The notes beneath the pieces are model-generated. The model did not search any database, was not told the DNA's origin, and worked only from the letters and a program-made list of their open reading frames with translations. From positions 124,001 to 188,000 of the forward strand of contig NZ_CP023692.1 of NCBI RefSeq assembly GCF_008704935.1: 64,000 nucleotides of DNA, read 5' to 3'. This stretch comes from Streptomyces vinaceus. Lineage in GTDB: Bacteria > Actinomycetota > Actinomycetes > Streptomycetales > Streptomycetaceae. Position numbers and translations under genes: made by a program. Position 1 is the stretch's first letter. Every line of letters starts with the position of its first letter. Shown here piece by piece: positions 17,788 through 25,767 of this stretch.

Positions 17788-18279
17788 TCAGGCGACGGGG
17801 GCGCGGTGCAGCACGAGCCGGGTGAGCAGTCCGCTGCCTATGCCTGCCACGAGTACGAGGGACGTCCACCACAGCGGGTAGGGCGTCAGTCCCAGCGTCC
17901 TGTCGAGGGACCAGGCACCGGGACCGGTGGCCGCGAGGGCGGCGGCTGCCCCGATCAGGACGAGGGGGTACTCGTAGCCGTCGTTCTGCACCCAGAGGCC
18001 GTTGGGCCATTTCACGGTGAGGGCTACGGTCATGACTCCGATGGCCCCGGTCGCGGCGAGCGGGGTCAGCAGTCCGGCGGCCAACAGCAGGCCTGAGCCG
18101 ATCTGGCCTCCGCCTGCGGCGAGGGCGGTGAGGGCGCCACCGCGGAACCCGTCGGTCCGGAACTCGCGGACCCCGCCGTCCAGACCCTTGCCGCCGAGGT
18201 GCGTACTGATTTTCTGAACTCCGTGGCCGGTGATGAGCAGACCCACCAGCAGGCGCAGGATCAGCAAGCCCGTGTCCAA
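17788..18279 (-). CDS. DoxX-family membrane protein
   Basis: About 163 residues with four membrane helices (LLILRLLVGLLITGHGVQK, GSGLLLAAGLLTPLAATGAI, YPLVLIGAAAALAATG, LVLVAGIGSGLLTRLVL). The N-terminal LRLxxGxxxxxHGxQK block identifies the DoxX family, linked to oxidoreductase partners and thiol or oxidative stress. No ATG or GTG fits the family start. The most likely start is a TTG at 18277-18279, 2 bp after the stop of the upstream YcaC-like gene, suggesting translational coupling without a clear ribosome binding site. A small frameshift at the 5' end is an alternative. Confidence 0.82.
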   Translation of the reverse strand: MDTGLLILRLLVGLLITGHGVQKISTHLGGKGLDGGVREFRTDGFRGGALTALAAGGGQIGSGLLLAAGLLTPLAATGAIGVMTVALTVKWPNGLWVQNDGYEYPLVLIGAAAALAATGPGAWSLDRTLGLTPYPLWWTSLVLVAGIGSGLLTRLVLHRAPVA

Positions 18280-18281
18280 GA

Positions 18282-18944
18282 TCAGCCGGCCGCGTGCGCG
18301 CCGATGACCGTCTGCGCGTACACCACGCCGAGGCCGTAGGCTCCGGCGTGCTCCTTGACGATCTCCATCACGGCGCCGTACGTGTCCTGGCGCGCCCAGT
18401 CGCGCTGGAGCTCCAGCAGAACCTGCACCCAGGTCACGGGGACCGCGCCGGCTGCGATCATCCGCTGAAGGGCGTGTTCGTGAGCGGCGGGGGTGACGCC
18501 GCCGGAGGCGTCGGTGACGACGTAGACCTCGTATCCCTGCTCCAGCGCGGACAGGGCGGGCAGGACCAGGCAGACCTCGGTCCACAGGCCGGACAGGATG
18601 ATCTTCTTGCGGCCGGTGGCACGGACCGCCTCGACCAGGGCCTCGTCCTCCCAGGCGTTCATGCTGGTGCGGTCGATCGGCTTCTGGTCAGGGAACACCG
18701 CGGCGAGCTGCGGCAGGAGCGGGCCCGAGAAGGACTCGGCGGCGACCGTGGTGAGCACGGCCGGCACTCCGAAGGCGCGCGCCGCCTTCGCCAGGCCCGC
18801 GGTGCTGTTGATGATCGCGGTGCGGTCGCCGCTGCCGGTGCCGAAGAACATCTGCGGCTGATGGTCGACGAAGAGCATGACGGAGTTGTCGGGGGTGAGC
18901 AGATCCGCGCTGGGAGCGGCGTGTACCCGGGCGATGTCGAACAC
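18282..18944 (-). CDS. Isochorismatase-superfamily hydrolase, YcaC-like
   Basis: 220 residues from a GTG at 18944 with a GAGAGGA box about 9 bp upstream. The cysteine-hydrolase triad is visible: the Asp in MLFVDHQPQMFFG, the Lys in ATGRKKIILSGLWTEVCL and the Cys in TEVCL. The sequence follows the YcaC branch (GDRTAIINSTAGLAKAARAF; TSMNAWEDEALVEAV), whose members form octamers or larger rings and have no firmly established substrate. It is the first gene of the minus-strand run reaching to 11999. About 330 bp of upstream sequence holds the likely promoter. Confidence 0.9.
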   Translation of the reverse strand: MFDIARVHAAPSADLLTPDNSVMLFVDHQPQMFFGTGSGDRTAIINSTAGLAKAARAFGVPAVLTTVAAESFSGPLLPQLAAVFPDQKPIDRTSMNAWEDEALVEAVRATGRKKIILSGLWTEVCLVLPALSALEQGYEVYVVTDASGGVTPAAHEHALQRMIAAGAVPVTWVQVLLELQRDWARQDTYGAVMEIVKEHAGAYGLGVVYAQTVIGAHAAG

Positions 18945-19210
18945 GATGAGAAGTCCTCTCGCGGGACGGACTGAAGGGACCGGAGTGGTCATGGCGCCGG
19001 CCGGCTCGCTGCGGTGACCGGCACTCGTTGAACGTAGATCCGTTCAGATCAGCCGGGTTGCCCGAGCGTGCCGCGCCCCTTGCCGTTGCGTGCACGCCCG
19101 GATCGCGGGTGAAGAAGTCCGCCTGGGGCCGTTCCTCGCGCCGAGCGCCGCACGCGTGTGCGCTCCCGTCGTGTCTCACGTATCGCCTGTTTCCGCCCGG
19201 TGGCGGCACG

Positions 19211-19260
19211 CCCCGGCCCCCGGCCCCGGCTGGGGGCCGGGGGCCGGGGGCCGGGGGCCG
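19211..19260. terminator. GC-rich hairpin with four GGGGGCC repeats
   Basis: A C-rich arm (19211-19230) faces four tandem GGGGGCC units (19232-19259), giving a very stable stem. It lies 15 bp downstream of the SH3-like gene's stop on the minus strand. The position fits a terminator, and four G5 runs could also form a G-quadruplex. Confidence 0.6.
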
Positions 19261-19274
19261 AGCCGGTGGGACCG

Positions 19275-19631
19275 TCAGCAGTGGCCGACGCTGGTCTGGC
19301 CGCCGACCAGGGACGAGTGGACGTAGCCGGTCCCCACGTAGCTGGAGACACGGAACCAGCGGTTCGAGGCGTAGTTCGAACTCGGCGGGTAGACCCACTG
19401 GCTGTCGGTCCAGCACAGCATCGTGACGCCGGTCCCGTTGGACAGGTAACCGAGCGAACCGCACCCGGTGTTGGCGCAGGTGCGCTCGTTCGCGCCGCCG
19501 CTGTTGGACGAGATGTAACTGCCGGCCGCGTCGGCGCCGCCGGCGCCGGCGAGCAGACCGGTCAGGGCGACGGCGGCCGCGGCGGCGGCCAGTCCGGCCC
19601 GGGACCGCAGGGTGGTGGTCGTCATGCGCAT
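19275..19631 (-). CDS. Small secreted SH3-like domain protein
   Basis: 118 residues with a GAGGAGA box before the ATG at 19631. An N-terminal signal peptide (Arg-rich start, hydrophobic Ala/Leu core, cleavage near GADAAG, about residue 36) is followed by one small domain. This has two cysteine pairs (RTCANTGCG, TMLCW and the final GHC) and the pattern CANTGCGSLGYLSNGT...MLCWTDSQW...NRWFRVSS, which resembles bacterial SH3 domains in actinobacterial exported proteins. Such domains bind cell-wall peptides or act as adaptors. No catalytic domain is attached. It is followed by the G-rich hairpin and lies downstream of the nSTAND/WD40 gene on the same strand. Confidence 0.88.
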   Translation of the reverse strand: MRMTTTTLRSRAGLAAAAAAVALTGLLAGAGGADAAGSYISSNSGGANERTCANTGCGSLGYLSNGTGVTMLCWTDSQWVYPPSSNYASNRWFRVSSYVGTGYVHSSLVGGQTSVGHC

Positions 19632-19795
19632 CGTCGTTCTCCTCGGGAGAGTCGCGGGTGGTGTGCTGCGCCCCGGCCGATCCGGCGGCGCTCCACCAGA
19701 GGGCCATCCCGACGGCGGCCGGCGGAAGGGAACGACCGCAGGTCGACCGGGCCCGTACGGGGGTCCGTACAACTCCGTACAGCCCGGCGGCCCGT

Positions 19796-22700
19796 TCACC
19801 GGCACGGCGGCGCGTACGGCAGCCCGGGCACGAGTTGGGCCCACTCCTGAGCGGTGATGACCGTCCCCGCGCGCTCGCACAGCCTCCGGGCGATCTCCTC
19901 CTCGTCGCGGGACCACAGCAGGGCGGCCGGCCCGGCGCCGCCGGCCGCGAGCGAGCGGCCGTCCGGGCTGTACGCGACGGCGTAGGCCTTGCCGCCGAGG
20001 CCGCTCAGTACGGCGCGGGGCCGCGTCCGCCGAGGAACACCGATGTCCCACAGCCACACGGTGCCGTCCGTACTGGCGGCAGCGAGCGTGCCGCCCTCGG
20101 GGGCGAACGACAGGGCGTACACGTAGCTGCTCGGCCCCGTCAGGGTCGGCCCGGCGGTGCGCGGGCGGTCCCCGCTCACGTCCCACAGCCACACGTCCCG
20201 GTCGGCGGTACCGGCCGCCAGGATCCGGCTGTCGGGGCTGAACGCGACGGACATGACGTAGCTGCCCGGCCCCCGCAGGGTCGACTCCAGCAGCGGCCTG
20301 CCGCCGGCCGGCGGGAGCCGCCACAGCAGCACCTGCTTGTCGACCGTGCCGGCGGCGAGCCGCCGCCCGTCCGGGCTGAACGCCACCGAATAGACGTAGT
20401 TCGTCGGCTCGGACAGTTCCGCCGAGAGCTGCGGGTGCGCCGGGTCCGCCGTGTTCCACACGCGTACCGTCCGCCCCTCGCTGCCCACGGCCAGGGTCCG
20501 GCCCGTCCGGTCGAAGGCGGCGGACTGGATCGTTCCGGTGCCGCCGGCCAGGGGTTCTCCGTAGGGCGTGGCGCGGTCGGGGCGGGAGAGGTCCCACAGC
20601 CACAGCTTGCCCTCGCGGCCCCCCACCGCGAGGGTGCGGCCGTCGGGGGTGAAGGAGACCGTCGCGGAGTACCCCGTGGGATTGGTCAGGGGCGGCCCGA
20701 CCGGGCGCGGGATCCAGGGGTCGGAGACGTCCCACAGCTGTACGTCGCGCCCCGCGACGGCGAGCAGTTTCCCGTCCGGCGCGTAGCCGATCGCGTTGAC
20801 CGTGCCCTGGAAGCCGCGCAGCGGGCGGGGAGGCAGCTGCCACAGACGCACGGTCCCGTCGGCGGCGGCCGTCACCAACTGCCGGCCGCCGGGATGGAAC
20901 GAGAGCGAGGTGACCGGGCCCGGGTGCGGGAACACTCCGGCGAGGACGCGCGTCCGGGCGTCGTACAGACGCACCTGGTTGTCCGCGCTGCCGGTCGCCA
21001 GCCACTGCCCGTCAGGGCTGCAGGCAACGGCGTTGACGTAGCTGGCCGGGCCGTCGGGGGCGGCTGGGGCCCCGCCGATCACCGCGGGCGGGCCGGGGAC
21101 GGAGCCGGGGGCGGGTACGTCCCACACCCGCGTGGAGCGGTCCTGGCTCCCGGCGACGAGCCGTGCGCCGTCGGGCGTGAAGGCCAGCCCGAATACCGGG
21201 CCAGCCGCTCCGGTCAACGGCTGCGCGTACGCGAGCGGATGTCCGGGATCGGCGAGGTCCCACAGGCGTACGGAGCCGTCCGCGCCCCCCGCGGCCAGCA
21301 GGGCCGCGCCCGGGCCGGAGTGGAACGCGACCGTGTGCACCGCCCCGGTGAAGCCGGTGAGGCGCGTCCCGGTGGCGGAGCTGCTTTCGGGGCTGCTTTC
21401 GGGACTGCTTCCGGAGTTGCTCGCAGAACTGCTCGCGGATGGGTCCGGGTCCGGGTCCGGGTCCGGGTCCGGCCACAGGTACACCCCGCCGTCGGCGCCC
21501 GCCGCGGCCAGCGTCTTGCCGTCCGGCGCGAAGGCCACCCCGTACACGGCCGAATCCGGCCCCTTGAACGACCTGGCCCCGGCCGCCGCCGGACCGGGGG
21601 CCGACGGCTCCCACACCCGTACGGTCCCGTCCCCCGACCCGGCGGCGAGCCGCCGGCCGTCCGGACTGAAGGCGAGCGCGTACACCGTGTCGGCGAACGT
21701 GACCGGCGCCGTCCCCAGCGGTCGCGGCCGCTGCGGATCGCGCAGGTCCCACAGCGCGACCTGGTGGTCCAGGCCGCCCGCGGCCAGGGTGTGCCCGTCC
21801 GGACTGAGGGCCACCGCCTGTACGACGCCACGGAACGCGAGGATCCGGGTCACTGCGGGCAGCGCCGAGGCGTCCATCAGCGCCTCCCGGGCCTCGGCCG
21901 TGGGCGCCGTGCGGTACGCCACCAGACCGAGTTGCGCGGAGAGGGCGAGGTCGCTGTTCCGCAGCCGTTCGGCGCGCGCCGCCACCAGCCGGGACAGCGC
22001 GACGGCCTGCTGTCTTTGCGCGTCCCGGCGCTGGACCACGGCGACACCGGTGAGCAGGCCGGAAAGGACGACCAGCAGCGAGAGCAGGACGAGGAGCCGG
22101 CGCAGCCGGCGGGCGCCGCGCCGCTCGCGCCCGACCCGGCCGTCCTCCGCCAGCCGGCTCGCGTCGAGAAACCCGCTTTCCCGTGCGTCGAGTTCCGGGG
22201 CGCGGCCGCTGTCCCGGGCCCAGGCGGAGGCCACAGCCAGGCGGGTGCCCCGGTAGAGCAGCGAGGGGTCGCGGCCGTGCGCGAGCCAGCGGTCGGCGTC
22301 ACGCGTCAGGTCCTGCCAGACGATCTGTCCGGCCCGGTCGGTGTCGATCCAGCCGCGCAGCCTCGGCCACGCGGTGAGCAGTGCCTCGTGGGTGATCCTG
22401 GCGCCGTCGCCGTCGAGCGTGACCAGGCGGTGGTCGACGAAGCGCTCCAGGACCGCGTACACCTCGCCGGCCCGGTCGGAGTGTGCCGTGGGCGGGGCAG
22501 CGGCAGCAGCCTGCGCGCGTCGGGCACCCCGTCGCCCACCGCGACCATCCGCAGGAACAGCTGCCGCGCGCGTGCGCACTCGGCCTCCGACAGGCTCGCG
22601 TAGACCCCCTCCGCCGTCTCGGAGACGGCCGCGGACATCCCGCCGCCCGCGCGGTAGTCGGCGATGGTCAGGGCCGTGCCGCGGCCGCGTTCCCAGGTCG

Positions 22701-23738
22701 ACAGCAGCGCGTGCGACAGGAGGGGCAGGGCTCCGGGGCCGCAGTCCCGCAGGTCGGCGAGGAGTACGTCGATGAACCCTTCGTCCAGGACGAGACCGGC
22801 CTTGGCGGCGGGGCCGCCGACCACGGCGCGGATCTCGTCCTCGCTGAGCGCGCCCACGACGGTCTGGCCCTTCTGCAGGGCTGCGGCGAGGGGACGCTGG
22901 TCGAGGGCCTGGCCGTAGAAGTCGGCGCGCAGACAGCCCGTGACGCGCACGTCGGGCGAGGGGAGGGCCGCGAGGCACCGCAGGAACCGCTCCCGTGCGG
23001 CGGGGTCGGGGCACGCGGTGAACACCTCCTCCAGCTGGTCGACCGCCACGACGATGCGTACGCCCTCCCGCCGGACCACCGCCTTTACCCGTGCGGCGAG
23101 TTCGAGGGGATCGCCCGCCAGGTCGGCCCACTGCGTGGACGGGGCGGACAGGACGGCCTCCGCGGACAGGGCGGACGCCAGGGCGCGCATCGGGTCGCGG
23201 CCGGGGGCGAACAGCAGCGGTGTGCAGCCGTGCTCACCGCGCAGTACGGGCAGTACACCGGCCCGCAGGAGCGAGGACTTTCCGGAACCGGAGGCTCCGA
23301 CGAGGAGCTGGGGTACGTCGGCGCCCCCCTCGGCGAGGATCCGGTCCACGATGACCGCCCGCAGGCGCTCCCGGCCGAAGAACCAGTCGGCGTGGCGTTC
23401 CTCGAAGCCCGCGAGCCCCCGGTAGGGCGACGTGCCCGACGCGACGCGCAGGACCCGGGACCGTCGCAGCTCGGCGAGCCGTTCCAGCCAGCGCTCAATT
23501 TCGGCCGCGTCGGTCACCCCGCAGACGTGCAGCACCCGGCGGAACAGGGGCAGGGACCCCATCGACGGCAGGTTCTGGCCGGCGAACCAGCCGCCTATGG
23601 TGCTGTGGGCGCCCGGTGCGCCGACGCGGGCGGCGACGGCGCGGACGGTCAGGTCGGCCTTCTCGCGCAGCCGCGTCAGCTCGGACGCGAACTCCTCTCG
23701 GGATAAAGGGGGTTGGGGAGGAACGGGGTGGGGTCCAT
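19796..23738 (-). pseudogene. nSTAND NTPase with HTH head and 14 WD40 repeats, two frameshifts
   Basis: Likely start is the ATG at 23738 (GGAGG box 4 bp upstream, opening MDPTPFLPNP). After a G5 run at 23708-23712 the frame shifts by one base into the coding frame. Then come an HTH-like region (REEFASELTRLREKADLTVR), an nSTAND NTPase with Walker A LLVGASGSGKSSLLRAGV and Walker B IVVAVDQLEEVFT, and a second one-base shift near 22494-22497 (GGGG run). The remaining frame has a membrane helix (RRLLVLLSLLVVLSGLLTGV) and 14 WD40 repeats, enough for two seven-bladed propellers. Restoring one base at each run gives about 1,314 residues. Such STAND proteins are nucleotide-operated signalling scaffolds. 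Both breaks are homopolymer losses, so this may be an assembly error. An Asp-Pro repeat interrupts blade 3. Confidence 0.85.
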
Positions 23739-24075
23739 GGGGCCTCCGGGGTCCGGTTCCGCTGGGGCGGTGATGCGGTGGACCACCCTTCCCGCGCCCA
23801 TCCGGCCGCGTGGCCGGAACACCACGATCCGGTCCCTTTCTACGCCGCCCCACCAGCCCTTTCCGGCCACTCACCACCGCCTCCGGGCCCCCACGCGCCC
23901 CGCCGCTCCCTGGGGTCCGCGGGCTCCCTGAACTCCTCGGGCTCCCTGCTTCCCGGCCGGGCGGAGCCGCCGCTCACGGCGCCGCACCGGGCTGCCGCCC
24001 GCACCTGCCTGTGTCAGGCTGGAAGGGCCGACCGGCCGGCAGGACCGAACGACTCCGGCAGATTTTGGACACCCC
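23739..24075. promoter_or_regulatory. Divergent promoter region, nSTAND gene and sortase
   Basis: About 340 bp between the minus-strand nSTAND gene and the plus-strand sortase. It must hold both promoters. No clear boxes or genes were recognised. Confidence 0.4.
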
Positions 24076-24723
24076 ATGTCTCCACACCCCTTCCGCCCCG
24101 CACGCAGCGTGGCGGCGGCGTTCGCCAGTGTGTCCCTCGCCGTCCTGCTGACGGCCGCTCCCGGCGCCCTCGCACAGCAGCCGGCGTCGCGTGCGGCGCC
24201 GGCGGGCGCGGTGACCGGCATCCAGACCGCCACGCTGTCGATACCGGCCATCGGCCTGTCCGGCCTCCCCGTCATCCCGTACGAGGGCAGCCCCGACGAC
24301 GCCCCGGGCACCGCGATCCAGGACCGGGGCCTGGCCGCGAGCCCGTACGGCCCCGGCGGCGGCGTCGGCCCCGGCGACGTGGGCAACTACATCGTCACGG
24401 GCCACCGCATCGCCGGCGGCGGCCCGCTCAACGCCCTGCCGTCACTGCCCCAGGGCGCCTCCGTGTACGTCACCGCGGGCGGCGTGACGTACGAGTACGT
24501 CATCGGCACCACTCGGACGACTTCCTTCCGGTCCCCGTCCTCCATGGCTGAGCAGCGCGCCGCGGTCCCCGGCTCCAGCGACGCGGAACCGAGCCGCGCG
24601 ATGATCACCGTAAGCACCTGCCTCACCCCGGAGGACGACGCCGCGGGCAACACCTGGCGAGACGCCCAGAACAACCCCGAGCACCGGATCGACAAGGTCG
24701 GCGTCCTCGTAGGGACCAGCTAG
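24076..24723 (+). CDS. Class E sortase
   Basis: 215 residues. A signal peptide or N-terminal anchor (FASVSLAVLLTAAPGALAQ) precedes the sortase beta-barrel. All three catalytic residues are visible: His in the TGHR motif, Cys in ITVSTC, and Arg in NPEHRIDKVGVL. The IPAIGLSGLPV start and TGHRIAGGGP pattern fit the class E/F sortases of actinomycetes, which recognise LAxTG- or LPxTG-type signals and attach proteins to peptidoglycan. No sorting-signal substrate is encoded next to it, so it is an orphan here. The ribosome binding site before the ATG is weak. It ends facing the K+ channel gene. Confidence 0.92.
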   Translation: MSPHPFRPARSVAAAFASVSLAVLLTAAPGALAQQPASRAAPAGAVTGIQTATLSIPAIGLSGLPVIPYEGSPDDAPGTAIQDRGLAASPYGPGGGVGPGDVGNYIVTGHRIAGGGPLNALPSLPQGASVYVTAGGVTYEYVIGTTRTTSFRSPSSMAEQRAAVPGSSDAEPSRAMITVSTCLTPEDDAAGNTWRDAQNNPEHRIDKVGVLVGTS

Positions 24724-24764
24724 AGCGGTGACGCGCCGGGCGAAGGCATCGAGAACGACCCCTG

Positions 24765-24804
24765 CCCACTGCTCGCCGGGCGCGGCGCGGCGTGGCGAGT
24801 GGGT
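24765..24804. terminator. Hairpin between convergent sortase and K+ channel genes
   Basis: CTCGCC pairs with GGCGAG and the flanking CCCA pairs with TGGG, with a small bulge and a GC-rich loop. It lies between two convergent genes and could serve both. Confidence 0.4.
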
Positions 24805-24876
24805 GGCGTCCTCCCCTCGGGACCGGCCGGCAGTCGGGGTCGGATCCCTCAGGGCCATCGCGCCTCACCGGTGGGG

Positions 24877-25413
24877 CTATGAGCGTTGGCGTTGCTGCCC
24901 GATCTTGATTGCGCTGAAGACCAAGCGGATCACCAGCCCCAGGATGAGGAGATCCAGCATCATCTGGACGGTGACCGCGATTCGAGCGGTTTCGCTCTTC
25001 GCCGTGATGTCGCCGAATCCGACCGTCGTGAAGACCGTGACAGCGAAGTACATGGCGTCGACCCGGTCGAGCGGCTGGGAGAACGAGGCCGTTTGTGCGT
25101 TCCCCAGGAGGAAGTAGGCGGTGGCGAAAAGGAGAACGAAGAGCGGGATCGTGAAGCCGAGCGCTTCGAGTGCGCGCAGGCCGGGATACCTGGAGCGGAC
25201 GATCCTGCGGAGCTGCCAGGTCAGGATCCCGCAGAAGGCCAGGATCTCAAGGGTCAGTCCTGTCACCGTCGCGACGTTCATGGCGTGCTCCATCGGGATC
25301 AGGAAGTAGATGGCCAGCACCGCAGCGACCCGGGCGATCGTGCCCAGGACGGATACGAGGATGACACGTCGGCCGGGCCGGCCGGGGAGGTCCTCCGGCG
25401 GAATCGTCACCAC
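24877..25413 (-). CDS. Two-helix potassium channel protein
   Basis: 178 residues from a GTG at 25413, chosen for the AGGAGA box 6 bp upstream. Two N-terminal helices (VILVSVLGTIARVAAVLAIY; VTGLTLEILAFCGILTW) precede the pore module: outer helix (LGFTIPLFVLLFATAYFLLG), pore helix with the selectivity filter TVGFGD, and an inner helix (VTVQMMLDLLILGLVIRLVF). TVGFGD is the K+ channel filter. There is no C-terminal RCK/TrkA domain. Such channels pass K+ and set membrane potential. The gene stands alone between the sortase and the arylsulfatase. Confidence 0.92.
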   Translation of the reverse strand: MVTIPPEDLPGRPGRRVILVSVLGTIARVAAVLAIYFLIPMEHAMNVATVTGLTLEILAFCGILTWQLRRIVRSRYPGLRALEALGFTIPLFVLLFATAYFLLGNAQTASFSQPLDRVDAMYFAVTVFTTVGFGDITAKSETARIAVTVQMMLDLLILGLVIRLVFSAIKIGQQRQRS

Positions 25414-25767
25414 TTCCGTTCTCCTGCCTCGACGCCACGGCGTCGTCACGCCCGCGTCGCTGCACCTTGTGGCCGCGGCCCGCTCCTGAAGGATGCCCGC
25501 GAAAACAAGGGCTGAAGGGACGACACGCCCGCACTGCCTCGCCCGCCGGAACGGGGCGGACTGCGCGATCGACCGACCTGGCGTGACGCCGGCGTCGTGG
25601 AGTGATCGCCGACCTGGTTCTTGACCTTCTCCTGATCGGGTCTCGTACTGGACCGCGGCCGGGCCGGCATCTACCGGCTCGCCACTTGACGTGGAGTCAG
25701 GCCGGGACGGGAGGGTCGATGCGCAGCGCGCCGTCTCCCCTCCCGGAGTCGGAGTCGCGCCGCTCGT
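25414..25767. other. Gap between arylsulfatase end and K+ channel start
   Basis: About 350 bp between two minus-strand genes. It holds the channel promoter region. I see no convincing gene, hairpin or repeat. Confidence 0.4.

Noticed and set aside
19658..22603. A 981-codon plus-strand open frame
   Set aside because: It is the opposite-strand shadow of the WD40 gene. Its third positions do not show the GC3 pattern of the real genes and it has no recognisable domains.
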